Shown here one piece after another: positions 39,334-48,093 of a stretch of 64,000 bases of DNA. The position numbers and the translations under genes are program-made. Positions within the stretch are counted from its first letter, which is position 1; each line of letters opens with the position of its first letter. Where the stretch lies: NCBI RefSeq assembly GCF_002573715.1, contig NZ_PDHM01000003.1, positions 80,087 through 144,086 of the forward strand. Direction: 5' to 3'. This stretch comes from Paenibacillus sp. EZ-K15 (GTDB lineage: Bacteria; Bacillota; Bacilli; Paenibacillales; Paenibacillaceae). Below the pieces are notes generated by a model, which did not search any database, had not been told where the DNA came from, and was given only the letters and a program-made list of their open reading frames with translations.

Positions 39334-40518
39334 TCAGACCAAAGGGCCGTCAGGTCCGCAGCGTGAATACTGTGTTATGAGAATGCCAATATGTTCTCTT
39401 AATGAATTCGCTTCATATTCCATTACTTTATGTATATTAATTATTTGTTTTAGCTGATACACTCTATCTTGAAGTTTAGGGTTAGTTGGATTACTTTCTA
39501 ACTGAGCAGCTAACGAGCAGAGCTGGGGCACTTCCCAGATGCTTCGTAAAGCGGTACTTATACAATAACCGTATCTAGCTAATCTCTCATCCCCTTCCCA
39601 CCCCATTTCCCTCATTCCTTTAATGTAGGAGTAAAACAAAGAATCTCGATAATCTTCGTATTGATCCGTAGGAATGATTCCAAGGCTCATATTTACACCA
39701 AACATCTTACCGAGATCTTCTCCAATACCTGAGATACTCATGAACCGCCAATCAATGAGCACCACTTGTTCGTTTGGAGTTAAAAACATATTTTTTTGTC
39801 CTAAGTCTTGATGTGCTAACACACGAGGCAAATTGCTGAGAGAAGCCAACTTTTCATTTAATTCTTCAGTTAGTTTTTTGAACCAGTCCCAAATATACTT
39901 TACCTCTTGATCTTGTATCTGGTTTATGTATGACTCTGGGTTAGGCGCATACATTCGACTTGAGGTTGTCCACGATTTAAGCCAACTTTTACAGACCCAT
40001 GATTCGTTTGGTATTGCTTTTACAGTAAGATATTCTGCGTTAAACATGCCAAGTCGGTTAGCAATAAAATCGAATTGCTCCTTTGAATTTGCAAAACACC
40101 CATTTACCCGCTCCATCCATAACCAGATAGTTCCATCATTCTGTTCTTCAACAAGATAAGTTTTTGGAGTTTTGATATATTCAGAAAGATGATCAAGGAG
40201 CTTGGATTCAAACAAAAGCGCCTCACGGCACCAGTAATTGTGATGTTGGATATCGTCCTTTTCTTCACTATCTGGCTTGATTACTTTTAGAATAATAGAC
40301 CATGGCTGTTGTTCATTGTTAGTTTTTAAGAAACCGAATAAATGATATATACCTTTTGTAGTAAAATTCAAAGTTTCATTTTCTAAAGCTTCGCATGTTA
40401 AGGCATCTATCTCAAAAACTATGTCACCGATCAACTTATGAATACTAGCATAAAGTTGGTCTATTTTTTTCTCTATAGGTAAGCTTGTGCTATTGTTTAT
40501 TATCATTTTAAGAATCAC
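39334..40518 (-). CDS. Aminoglycoside-phosphotransferase-fold kinase
   Basis: 394 residues with the APH/choline-kinase fold: catalytic loop LAHQDLGQKN (HxDxxxxN) and metal-binding LIDWRFM in place of DFG. It could phosphorylate an antibiotic, an amino-sugar or a small metabolite; the sequence does not decide. Larger than typical APH(3') (about 265), so not a classical resistance enzyme. AT-rich like its neighbours, and preceded by a strong 30-bp dyad. Confidence 0.8.
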   Translation of the reverse strand: MILKMIINNSTSLPIEKKIDQLYASIHKLIGDIVFEIDALTCEALENETLNFTTKGIYHLFGFLKTNNEQQPWSIILKVIKPDSEEKDDIQHHNYWCREALLFESKLLDHLSEYIKTPKTYLVEEQNDGTIWLWMERVNGCFANSKEQFDFIANRLGMFNAEYLTVKAIPNESWVCKSWLKSWTTSSRMYAPNPESYINQIQDQEVKYIWDWFKKLTEELNEKLASLSNLPRVLAHQDLGQKNMFLTPNEQVVLIDWRFMSISGIGEDLGKMFGVNMSLGIIPTDQYEDYRDSLFYSYIKGMREMGWEGDERLARYGYCISTALRSIWEVPQLCSLAAQLESNPTNPKLQDRVYQLKQIINIHKVMEYEANSLREHIGILITQYSRCGPDGPLV

Positions 40519-40558
40519 CCCTCTCTCTATTCTCGTGCTGATTTCCTATAACGAATTC

Positions 40559-40588
40559 GTCTAACATACACATACATGTATATTAGAC
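40559..40588. promoter_or_regulatory. 30-bp imperfect dyad upstream of kinase gene
   Basis: GTCTAA (40559-40564) mirrors TTAGAC (40583-40588), and ATACA mirrors TGTAT inside, giving at least 11 paired positions out of 15. It lies 41 bases before the start codon of the minus-strand kinase gene. No regulator gene is adjacent. Confidence 0.5.
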
Positions 40589-40653
40589 AAAGAGGAGGTC
40601 AATCCTGCTCCATCTCCGATAAGGTTGCTTCAAATGAAAATCAAGCCTTATAA

Positions 40654-40696
40654 AAAAGCCAGCATCATCCGAAGGTTGGATAACACTGGCTTCTTT
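40654..40696 (-). terminator. Terminator after M50 peptidase gene
   Basis: On the minus strand AAGCCAG pairs with CTGGCTT, with inner pairing ATCC/GGAT, followed by TTTTTTAT. Confidence 0.8.
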
Positions 40697-40720
40697 TGCC
40701 TGTCTTTTGACTAACCTGTT

Positions 40721-41383
40721 TCATCGCTTCTTCCAGAACAACTGCAGCGTCATCTTCGCGCACCATAGGGAGAACAGCAGGAACAGCAGCGCCCAGACAA
40801 AGGCCGGGAGCACGGTCATGTTGGCCAGGTTGGAGGCGTCGCCTGCTTGCTTGGGCTGGGTCAGCGCCATGGTCAGGAGGGTTAGCGGACCGACTACGGA
40901 TTCTTCCAGCACGAGAAAGGCGAGCAGCAGGTAGTAGAAATTACGGACCTTCTCGCCGAGGAAATAGAAGATCAGATTCACGATCATAAAAATAATGAGC
41001 CACCATAATCCATAGCCGGCGCGAACGAAGAAGATGATCATAATGAGGGCAAGCACGGTAATGGTGATCAGGCCGGTGGCCTGTTTTCTCTTGGCATAGC
41101 CGTAGAACATCAGAATGGCGAACAGGGATGCCGACATATAGCCTGCAAGCGAGACCACAATCGGACTCCAGCCACCAGAAGCCAGCATGGAATAGGTCAC
41201 GCCGCTGTGATCGGGATTCAGCTCGATGCTGAGCACGCGCCCCGACATCAGTAGGGTCATGACGGCATGCCCCAGCTCATGGATCATCGTATCCAGGATG
41301 CGGAACCAGGAAGAGAAGGGGATCAGCCTTGTCAGAATAGCCGCACCCACTAGAAATAACAATGCTTTCAGCCATTTATTCAT
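40721..41383 (-). CDS. M50-type membrane metallopeptidase
   Basis: 220 residues with about six membrane helices. Zinc-binding HELGH at residues 35-39 lies at the end of the first helix region, as in M50B-like intramembrane proteases. The usual third zinc ligand motif is not obvious, so proteolytic activity is not assured. Monocistronic, divergent from the TerB-like operon by 138 bases. Confidence 0.82.
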   Translation of the reverse strand: MNKWLKALLFLVGAAILTRLIPFSSWFRILDTMIHELGHAVMTLLMSGRVLSIELNPDHSGVTYSMLASGGWSPIVVSLAGYMSASLFAILMFYGYAKRKQATGLITITVLALIMIIFFVRAGYGLWWLIIFMIVNLIFYFLGEKVRNFYYLLLAFLVLEESVVGPLTLLTMALTQPKQAGDASNLANMTVLPAFVWALLFLLFSLWCAKMTLQLFWKKR

Positions 41384-41485
41384 TCGAAGGTCCTTTCAGC
41401 ATAAAGTCATTCGCTAGACTATCATTCCGTCCATTATAATACAGATGAGAAACATGTGAAAACCGGTTAGTCCCTATAGGTTAAA

Positions 41486-41494
41486 TGGTATAAT
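41486..41494 (+). promoter_or_regulatory. Extended -10 promoter of the TerB-like operon
   Basis: TGGTATAAT (41486-41494) is an extended -10 element; the -35 is weak (GTTAGT, 17 bases upstream). The start codon is 28 bases downstream. Confidence 0.6.
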
Positions 41495-41521
41495 TGAAGT
41501 TGTGACGGAGGTTCATATTCG

Positions 41522-43495
41522 ATGAAAAACGATAAGCCTAACAACGACAATCACATAGAACATATAAGACATACTACGCTCGTGAATGACCAAGGGATTC
41601 GTTTTGCTGAATTTGAGCTGGCCGGCGACGAGCAGGACGTCTCGTTACTGGACAAGCCATCAGATCATCAGGGGCAGGAACCCGTTGATTCTGCTGCAGC
41701 AACGAAGGAATCCCTGATTGTGAAGCCTCAGCAGCCGCTGGATATGAATTGGGGCGAGGACTTCCGCTACGTGACCAAGGAGCAGCAATTCGTGCAAAAG
41801 GCAAGGGAGCTCGGATGGCATGTAGAGGGAGAGGCCCCTTTTGTAGCCTTCAAAAGCTATTGGCCGACCTACGACCAGATGGCCAGCGACCAGTTCAAAT
41901 GGTATTTTTACTGGCGGGAGGAAGTAAGATCCGGGCGGTACCCGGATACGGACTTATCCTATTTGTTTGTCTATTTTTACGAGCTGATCCATGGCGTGGG
42001 CTGGAGCGATCCCCAGCAGGGCTATGCATTGATGGAGCAGGCGTGGACAGCCTACCGGAAGCGCTATGCCAAGCTGGATACGTACCTGCGGGAGTGGCTA
42101 TATGATTTTATGATCGTGCATGGCCTGGATATGCCGATCCGGGAAACGTATCAGCGCTTCCCGCGCGTTTTATCCGCTGAGCTAAAGGAGAAGGAATGGA
42201 AGCGTCGGTTCTCTCTCCAGCCCGTGGAGCTGACGTGGGAGCTGCTGCTGGATTTGCTGGATTATGACGTGGAGAAGAGCCGTTTTTACCAGGAGAGTGG
42301 CCGCAAGGACCTGGAACAGTACGCCCCGAAGGTGATTGCACTCGTGGACAGTTACTTAGCCAAAATGAAGGGGCAGCGCTTCATCGACCGCTTTCAACCA
42401 CGGCCCCGGCAGGTGAAACGGCATTTATTCCGCAGCGCGGTGTACGATCATGGGTTATACGGGCGAAACGTCGTGCTGACGGTAGTGTCCTTAAGCGAGT
42501 ACGCTCCTCTGCGCTCTTATATAACGGGGCTGGTTCGCTTGACCGAGAATAAGCTGCGGGAATTGAGAGGCTTCAAGGGACGGCTGCGCGGCGTGGATGC
42601 GGTTGAGCCCGAAGTGGAAGAGATCATTACCCGTTATTTGAAAAAAGAGGTTCAGGAGCAGCTGGAGGCTCAGCGCAAACAGGCGATACCGGAGGTTCAG
42701 ATCGACACGGGGAAGCTGCGCAGATTACAGCGGGAGTCGGACCAGGTCCGCGACATGCTGCTTACGGAGGAAGCGGGGCAGCAGGCTGAAGTGGTCAACA
42801 GCCAGCCGGCACTGGGGTCTGCTCCATCAGTTGGAGCTTCTTCGGGCCACTCCGAAGATGCGGGAACAAGCACTAACATGGCCGTGCTTTCCAAGGGTCG
42901 CTCCTCCCGAAAATCGGCGACAAAGAAACCGGACGTGTTCCAGGCGGTGATGGATTTTGATGCGGATCCTTATGAGCCCGACGCCATAGAGGTGCGTGAT
43001 CAGCTTGATGAAGCAAATGGCATCGTTCGTTCCGTGAACACGGAACAATCGGAATTAGAAGCAGTTAACGGAAGATTTATGGAGCCGTCAGGGAGCACTG
43101 ATGAACGTTCGCTGCAATCCATGGCTCCTCTAGAAGAGCATTCATCTGAAGCTGGCCTTATCCATGTTATGGCCCCGCACGTTGTAGATGAAGATGCCCT
43201 TACAGTGATGCCTACAGTAGGAGAGCAGTCGTGGCAATGGGAGGTAGAGGATGAGGAATGGCAGGAGCTTGCAGAGCGTCTCAATCCCATCCACCTAGAA
43301 GTTCTTCACGCCCTCAAGGCGGGACCGAACCGTCCGAGACTGCAGCAAATTGCGGAGAAGGCCGGTTCTATGCCGGCGTTATTGCTCGATGAGATCAATG
43401 AGGCCGCGATGGATACCATCGGCGATCTTCTGATCGATGGAGAGGCCATTGCGGATGATTATATAGATATGCTGGAGACATTGAAGTCCGTATAA
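41522..43495 (+). CDS. TerB_N / TerB_C domain protein
   Basis: 657 residues, cytoplasmic. Residues ~95-290 look like the TerB_N domain (YVTKEQQFVQKARELGWHV... WYFYWREEVRSGRYPDTDLSY, in part), the long middle is rich in basic helices and Q/E linker (residues ~400-540), and the end resembles TerB_C (WQWEVEDEEWQELAERLNPIHLEVL in part, ending in DTIGDLLIDGEAI). TerB_N/TerB_C proteins are tied by gene neighbourhood to P-loop ATPases and SF2 helicases in stress or genome-defence clusters; exactly those two genes follow here. ATG follows GGAGGT. Confidence 0.78.
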   Translation: MKNDKPNNDNHIEHIRHTTLVNDQGIRFAEFELAGDEQDVSLLDKPSDHQGQEPVDSAAATKESLIVKPQQPLDMNWGEDFRYVTKEQQFVQKARELGWHVEGEAPFVAFKSYWPTYDQMASDQFKWYFYWREEVRSGRYPDTDLSYLFVYFYELIHGVGWSDPQQGYALMEQAWTAYRKRYAKLDTYLREWLYDFMIVHGLDMPIRETYQRFPRVLSAELKEKEWKRRFSLQPVELTWELLLDLLDYDVEKSRFYQESGRKDLEQYAPKVIALVDSYLAKMKGQRFIDRFQPRPRQVKRHLFRSAVYDHGLYGRNVVLTVVSLSEYAPLRSYITGLVRLTENKLRELRGFKGRLRGVDAVEPEVEEIITRYLKKEVQEQLEAQRKQAIPEVQIDTGKLRRLQRESDQVRDMLLTEEAGQQAEVVNSQPALGSAPSVGASSGHSEDAGTSTNMAVLSKGRSSRKSATKKPDVFQAVMDFDADPYEPDAIEVRDQLDEANGIVRSVNTEQSELEAVNGRFMEPSGSTDERSLQSMAPLEEHSSEAGLIHVMAPHVVDEDALTVMPTVGEQSWQWEVEDEEWQELAERLNPIHLEVLHALKAGPNRPRLQQIAEKAGSMPALLLDEINEAAMDTIGDLLIDGEAIADDYIDMLETLKSV

Positions 43496-43557
43496 CCGAG
43501 CGGATTGAAATTGATTGGACTCATTATGCTTGTAAGATGCTTGAAAGAGGTGGAACT

Positions 43558-44895
43558 ATGACGGAACTAAAAATACCGAAACGGCTCACAACGGCCCTCG
43601 TAAACTCTTTAACGGCAGGGGTTGTGCCGCGGGTGGGGCTTGAGTTCATCGCCGTCGGCCGGAAGCCGGAGGTGGAGTCGATCCTGCGCGATATGGATAA
43701 TATCGCCGAGGGCGGCGCTGCCTTCCGCCTGATTACGGGCCGCTACGGAAGCGGGAAAAGCTTCCTGCTGCAGATCATCCGGAACTACGCGATGGACCGC
43801 GATTTCGTGGTGGCGGATGCGGATCTGTCGCCGGAGCGGCGGCTTGTGGGCACGAAAGGGCAAGGGCTTGCCACTTACCGTGAGCTGATGACCCATCTGT
43901 CCACGAGGACGCGTCCGGACGGGGGCGCGCTGGAGGCCATTTTGCAGAAATGGATCGCCGCGATCCAGCAGGACATCATGCAGGAGACGGGCATGCGCCC
44001 GGATGATCCTGCCCTGAACGATCGGGTGGAGCTGCAGATCTATGCGGTGACAAACGGCATGCAGAATCTGGTGCACGGGTTTGATTTTGCGAAGGTGCTG
44101 GCTGCTTACTGGAACGGCTATAAGCTTGGTGACGATGACCGCAAAGGGGCAGCGCTGCGCTGGCTCCGCGGGGAAGTCCCGACGAAGACGGAGGCGCGCA
44201 AGGACCTTGGCGTTGGGGTCATTATCGATGACGACAACTGGTACGAGTATATGAAGCTGTGGTCGGAATTCACGGCTGCCATCGGCTATAAGGGATTGCT
44301 ATTGTTCATAGACGAAGGGGTTAACCTCTACAAAATCACCAACAGCGTGTCTCGTCAGAGCAACTACGAGAAGCTGCTGACCATGTTCAACGACACGATG
44401 CAGGGTAAAGCGGAGCATTTGGGCATCTACATGGGCGGAACGCCGCAGTTTGTCGAGGATGAGCGCCGGGGGCTGTTCAGTTATGACGCGCTGCGCTCCC
44501 GCCTGATTGACGGGCGTTACGGCAGTGGTTCGCTGAAAACCTACACCTCGCCCATTTTGAAGCTGGACATGCTGTCGTATGAGGAGATATTGATCCTCCT
44601 GCAAAAGCTGCGGGATATTCACGCTCTGCACTTCAAATATGAAGCGCAGTTAACGGATGATCAGCTCATCGCATTCATGCAGACGGCCGTGAATCGGCTG
44701 GGGGCTGAGGAGCTGCTTACCACACGCGAGGTGGTGCGGGATTTCATGGATCTGCTGCATACGCTGCATCAGCATCCGGAGGCCACGTTTGAAGAACTGC
44801 TAGGCGAGCGGGCTGCAGCGCAGCCGCAGGGCAAAGGGACAAACGAAACGGCTTCGGACGATTTGGACGATCTGCTGGCGGAGTTTGAATTATGA
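43558..44895 (+). CDS. DUF2791 P-loop ATPase (BrxD-like)
   Basis: 445 residues; ATG 43558 has AGAGGTGG upstream, whereas the TTG at 43537 has none. Walker A GRYGSGKS at residues 61-68, Walker B LLLFIDEG with Asp252-Glu253, and an arginine-bearing sensor region GGTPQFVEDERRGLFSYDAL (20 residues). The family is annotated as a BREX-system ATP-binding protein; in BREX type 2 it stands next to the helicase BrxHI. Here it overlaps the helicase gene by four bases (ATGA). No PglX or PglZ is present in the window. Confidence 0.85.
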   Translation: MTELKIPKRLTTALVNSLTAGVVPRVGLEFIAVGRKPEVESILRDMDNIAEGGAAFRLITGRYGSGKSFLLQIIRNYAMDRDFVVADADLSPERRLVGTKGQGLATYRELMTHLSTRTRPDGGALEAILQKWIAAIQQDIMQETGMRPDDPALNDRVELQIYAVTNGMQNLVHGFDFAKVLAAYWNGYKLGDDDRKGAALRWLRGEVPTKTEARKDLGVGVIIDDDNWYEYMKLWSEFTAAIGYKGLLLFIDEGVNLYKITNSVSRQSNYEKLLTMFNDTMQGKAEHLGIYMGGTPQFVEDERRGLFSYDALRSRLIDGRYGSGSLKTYTSPILKLDMLSYEEILILLQKLRDIHALHFKYEAQLTDDQLIAFMQTAVNRLGAEELLTTREVVRDFMDLLHTLHQHPEATFEELLGERAAAQPQGKGTNETASDDLDDLLAEFEL

Positions 44896-47111
44896 ATGCA
44901 AACCCTTTTTCCAGATTGGCCCCGTTCATTCAGGAGTTTATCTATAAAAAAAGATGGGATACGCTCCGCGAGGCGCAGGTGGAAGCCTGCCGCGTCCTGT
45001 TCGATACGCCCAATCATCTGCTGATTGCTTCTGGTACAGCATCGGGCAAGACCGAAGCCGCGTTCTTTCCGGCGCTGACGGAGCTGTACAACGAGCCTTC
45101 CAGTTCGGTCGGGATCCTGTACATCGGGCCGCTTAAGGCGCTGATTAACGACCAATTTGAACGCATCACCGATCTGTTGAAGGAAGGACAGGTGCCGGTA
45201 TGGCATTGGCACGGCGATGTGTCCCAGGCCGAGAAAACCAAGCTGATGCAGAAGCCGTCCGGCGTGCTGCAGATTACGCCGGAATCGCTCGAGGGGCTGC
45301 TCATGAACAGGCCGAACGCCATCCCGGCGCTGTTCCAGGATCTGCGGTATGTCATCATTGACGAAGTTCATGCCTTTATGGGAGCTGATCGGGGCATTCA
45401 GGTGCTGAGCCAGCTGACCCGGATCGAGCGGATGGCTTCTTGCTCGCCTCGCCGCATCGGGCTGTCGGCAACGCTTAGCGATTACGAGACCGCAGCCGGC
45501 TGGCTGGGTGCGGGCACGAAGAATGCGGTCGAAGTCATCGCACCGCAAGGGGGACGGAAGCTGCGGCTGTCGGTCGAGCATTTCTCCTTCCCGGATGCGC
45601 GGGATGAGAAGCAGGCGGAGCAGCTGGAGCTTGCTCGTAAAGCCTATTACGATTTCGTATACGACAACACGCATCTGAAAAAAGCGCTGGTCTTCACGAA
45701 CAGCCGCTCGGATGCCGAGCTGACCACGCTCGAGCTGCGGCGGATTGCCGCCAAGCGCGAGCAGCGGGATGTCTTCCATGTGCACCATGGAAGCATCTCC
45801 GCCATGCTGCGCGAGGAAGCCGAGGCCGCGCTCCGCGAAGGTCCGGGGCCAGCGGTTGCGGCAGCCACCCTGACGCTGGAGCTCGGCATCGATCTCGGCG
45901 AGCTGGAGCGGGTGATCCAGCTGGGCGCGCCGTACAGCTGCTCCAGCTTCGTTCAGCGGCTCGGCCGCTCGGGCCGGCGCGGGGATCAGGCCTCCGAGAT
46001 GATGTTCCTCTGTCCGGAGGACGAGGACGAGGAGGCTATGCTGCCTGCGCGCATGCCATGGATGCTGCTCCGGGCCATTGCGGTCATTGAGCTGTATATT
46101 CGCGAGAAGTGGGTCGAACCGCTGGCCCTGCGGAAAAAGCCGGTGGGCGTGCTTTATCATCAGACGATGAGCACGCTCAAGAGCATGGGCGAGGCTGAGC
46201 CGCCGGATCTGGCGAGAGCGGTGCTGACACTGCCGGCTTTCCGCGGCATTGAGCCGGAGGAATACAAGGAGTTCTTGCAGTATTTGCTCCAAACCGATCA
46301 TATCCAGCGGACGGAAGAAGGCAGTCTGATCATTGGCCTTGGCGGGGAGAAGATCGTGAACAACTACCGTTTCTACGCGGTGTTTAAGGACGATGAAGAG
46401 CATGTCGTATATAACGGGTCCGAAGAAATCGGATCGATTACGACCGTGCCGCCGCCGGGCTACTGCTTCTCGCTCGCGGGCAAGCTGTGGAAGGTGGAGG
46501 AAGTCGATACGAAGCATAAGGCCCTGTATGTGAAGTCGGCCAAAGGCAAGGTCGATACGTTGTGGCTCGGTGCAGGCGGCGATGTGCATACCCGCGTGGT
46601 GCAGAAGATGCGTGAGGTGCTGGCCGACAGCGCTATCTATCCGTATCTGGCGCCGGGCGCGGTGAATCGTCTGGAACGGGCTCGTCGTCTCGCCCGGGAA
46701 AGCGGACTGCTGAAGCAGGTGGTCATACCGGCGGGCGGCGACTCCCTGTTCATCCTGCCTTGGGCGGGCAGCAAACAGTTCCGCACGCTGGAACGATTGC
46801 TGAAGCATAATCTGTCCGAGCGGCTGGCGCTGCGCTCCATCGTGCCGATGGAGCCGTATTATATGGTTGTCGCGGGTAAGGTCGATAATAAGAGGCTGAT
46901 GGAGGAAATTAAGAAGGAACTGATGGATTGCGAGGACGCAGGCGCGCTCCTCGATCCGGATGAAGCGCCGTATCTCGGCAAATATGACGAGTTCGTTCCG
47001 CCGAAACTCGTTCGCACCGCTTTTGCCGCCGACGGATTGGATCTGGAAGGACTGGCTGAGGTGCTGGGAATGGCACATGGAGCAGCGGGAAGGGGAGCTA
47101 TGGATGTGTGA
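44892..47111 (+). CDS. DEAD/DEAH helicase, Lhr/BrxHI-like
   Basis: 739 residues, superfamily 2. Motif I SGTASGKT at residues 47-54, motif II DEVH at 157-160, motif III GLSATLSD, and motif VI QRLGRSGRRGD. The C-terminal ~300 residues (after about 430) resemble the winged-helix and beta-barrel parts of Lhr-type helicases rather than RecQ. Translation is coupled to the ATPase at its start and to the phosphotransferase at its end. Nucleic-acid remodelling with the TerB-like protein and ATPase is the natural reading. Confidence 0.88.
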   Translation: MNANPFSRLAPFIQEFIYKKRWDTLREAQVEACRVLFDTPNHLLIASGTASGKTEAAFFPALTELYNEPSSSVGILYIGPLKALINDQFERITDLLKEGQVPVWHWHGDVSQAEKTKLMQKPSGVLQITPESLEGLLMNRPNAIPALFQDLRYVIIDEVHAFMGADRGIQVLSQLTRIERMASCSPRRIGLSATLSDYETAAGWLGAGTKNAVEVIAPQGGRKLRLSVEHFSFPDARDEKQAEQLELARKAYYDFVYDNTHLKKALVFTNSRSDAELTTLELRRIAAKREQRDVFHVHHGSISAMLREEAEAALREGPGPAVAAATLTLELGIDLGELERVIQLGAPYSCSSFVQRLGRSGRRGDQASEMMFLCPEDEDEEAMLPARMPWMLLRAIAVIELYIREKWVEPLALRKKPVGVLYHQTMSTLKSMGEAEPPDLARAVLTLPAFRGIEPEEYKEFLQYLLQTDHIQRTEEGSLIIGLGGEKIVNNYRFYAVFKDDEEHVVYNGSEEIGSITTVPPPGYCFSLAGKLWKVEEVDTKHKALYVKSAKGKVDTLWLGAGGDVHTRVVQKMREVLADSAIYPYLAPGAVNRLERARRLARESGLLKQVVIPAGGDSLFILPWAGSKQFRTLERLLKHNLSERLALRSIVPMEPYYMVVAGKVDNKRLMEEIKKELMDCEDAGALLDPDEAPYLGKYDEFVPPKLVRTAFAADGLDLEGLAEVLGMAHGAAGRGAMDV

Positions 47112-47916
47112 GAAGGAAGAAGTACTTCCTGGTGGTAATGTTAACGAAGTGGTACGTATCGGTAATAACGTTCACCGTACGACTAAATGGAGTTCTTTCG
47201 TGCATGACTTGCTCCGACACTTGGAGAAGCAGGGCTTTGAAGGCGCCCCCAAGTTCATAGGTATTGATCATAGCGGTCGCGAGATCTTGTCCTTCATTCC
47301 TGGAGAGGTGCCGGGAAATCAATATCCTGATTTTAAACCCTATATATGGTCGGACCAGGCTCTTATCCAGAGTGCAGCGTTGTTACGGCGTTATCATGAC
47401 GCCGTACAAGGCTTTGCAACAACTTCAATCCAACCGGAGGCTGCGCATAACTCTCAGGCTTCGGAGGAATGGGACGATGAAGTGATCTGTCACAATGATG
47501 CCGCTTTGTACAATATCGTGTTTAGAGACGAGGTACCGGTTGCGTTAATCGATTTTGATATGGCTGCACCAGGTCCACGAATCTGGGACATGGTTTATAT
47601 GCTGTACACCTCAGTCCCGCTAGCAAGCTTTGCAATAAATTACACTACAGGGACATCGATACCTTATCAATCGGAATACCATGCTGCAGATCGCACTCAT
47701 AGAATATCGCTGTTCTTTAAGTCTTATGGCATAGCACCGCCTCCCAACATGAAAGAGTGGACTATAAGACGCATCGAGGCATTATGCGATACACTCACAA
47801 CCGGTGCGGCACAAGGCAACAAGGCATACCAGAGAATGATCGATGAGGGGCATGTGGCCCATTACGAAAAAGAGATTCAATTTCTGCAGGCATACTTTGA
47901 AGAGTGGTACCGATGA
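47104..47916 (+). CDS. Phosphotransferase of the APH/choline-kinase family
   Basis: 270 residues. The start ATG 47104 lies inside the end of the helicase gene (8-base overlap, different frame) with AAGGGGAG eight bases upstream; the longer upstream frame is only helicase shadow. Catalytic loop CHNDAALYN with His130, Asp132 and Asn137, then LIDFDMAAPG with the metal-binding aspartate. Substrate unknown. The overlap makes it the fourth gene of the TerB-like operon. Confidence 0.85.
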   Translation: MCEKEEVLPGGNVNEVVRIGNNVHRTTKWSSFVHDLLRHLEKQGFEGAPKFIGIDHSGREILSFIPGEVPGNQYPDFKPYIWSDQALIQSAALLRRYHDAVQGFATTSIQPEAAHNSQASEEWDDEVICHNDAALYNIVFRDEVPVALIDFDMAAPGPRIWDMVYMLYTSVPLASFAINYTTGTSIPYQSEYHAADRTHRISLFFKSYGIAPPPNMKEWTIRRIEALCDTLTTGAAQGNKAYQRMIDEGHVAHYEKEIQFLQAYFEEWYR

Positions 47917-48052
47917 AGGGTACCGCTTTGAAGAGTGCCTGCTTTTTTTCATATCTATCTCCCAAGGGTTGTTGGGTATAATCGAAAAAAATATTTGTAA
48001 CCCCTTCCAAAAAAGCATTGTGTTCACCTCACATGTATGGTAACTTATGTAC

Positions 48053-48068
48053 ATAAAAACGTTTTTAT
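48053..48068. promoter_or_regulatory. LacI-family operator, site 1
   Basis: Perfect 16-bp palindrome ATAAAAACGTTTTTAT upstream of the LacI gene, repeated exactly at 49187. The central CG is typical of LacI-family sites. It lacks the TG...CA ends of a cre site, so CcpA is unlikely. Confidence 0.75.
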
Positions 48069-48093
48069 CGCAAAGGAAGAATGGAATGGTTAT

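Noticed and set aside
44769..47078. 769-residue minus-strand frame
   Set aside because: Antisense shadow of the GC-rich helicase gene; no domain or motif was recognisable.
48053..48068. CcpA cre site
   Set aside because: The palindrome lacks the TG...CA ends of the cre consensus and is repeated exactly at the LacI-controlled operon, so a local LacI operator is more likely.
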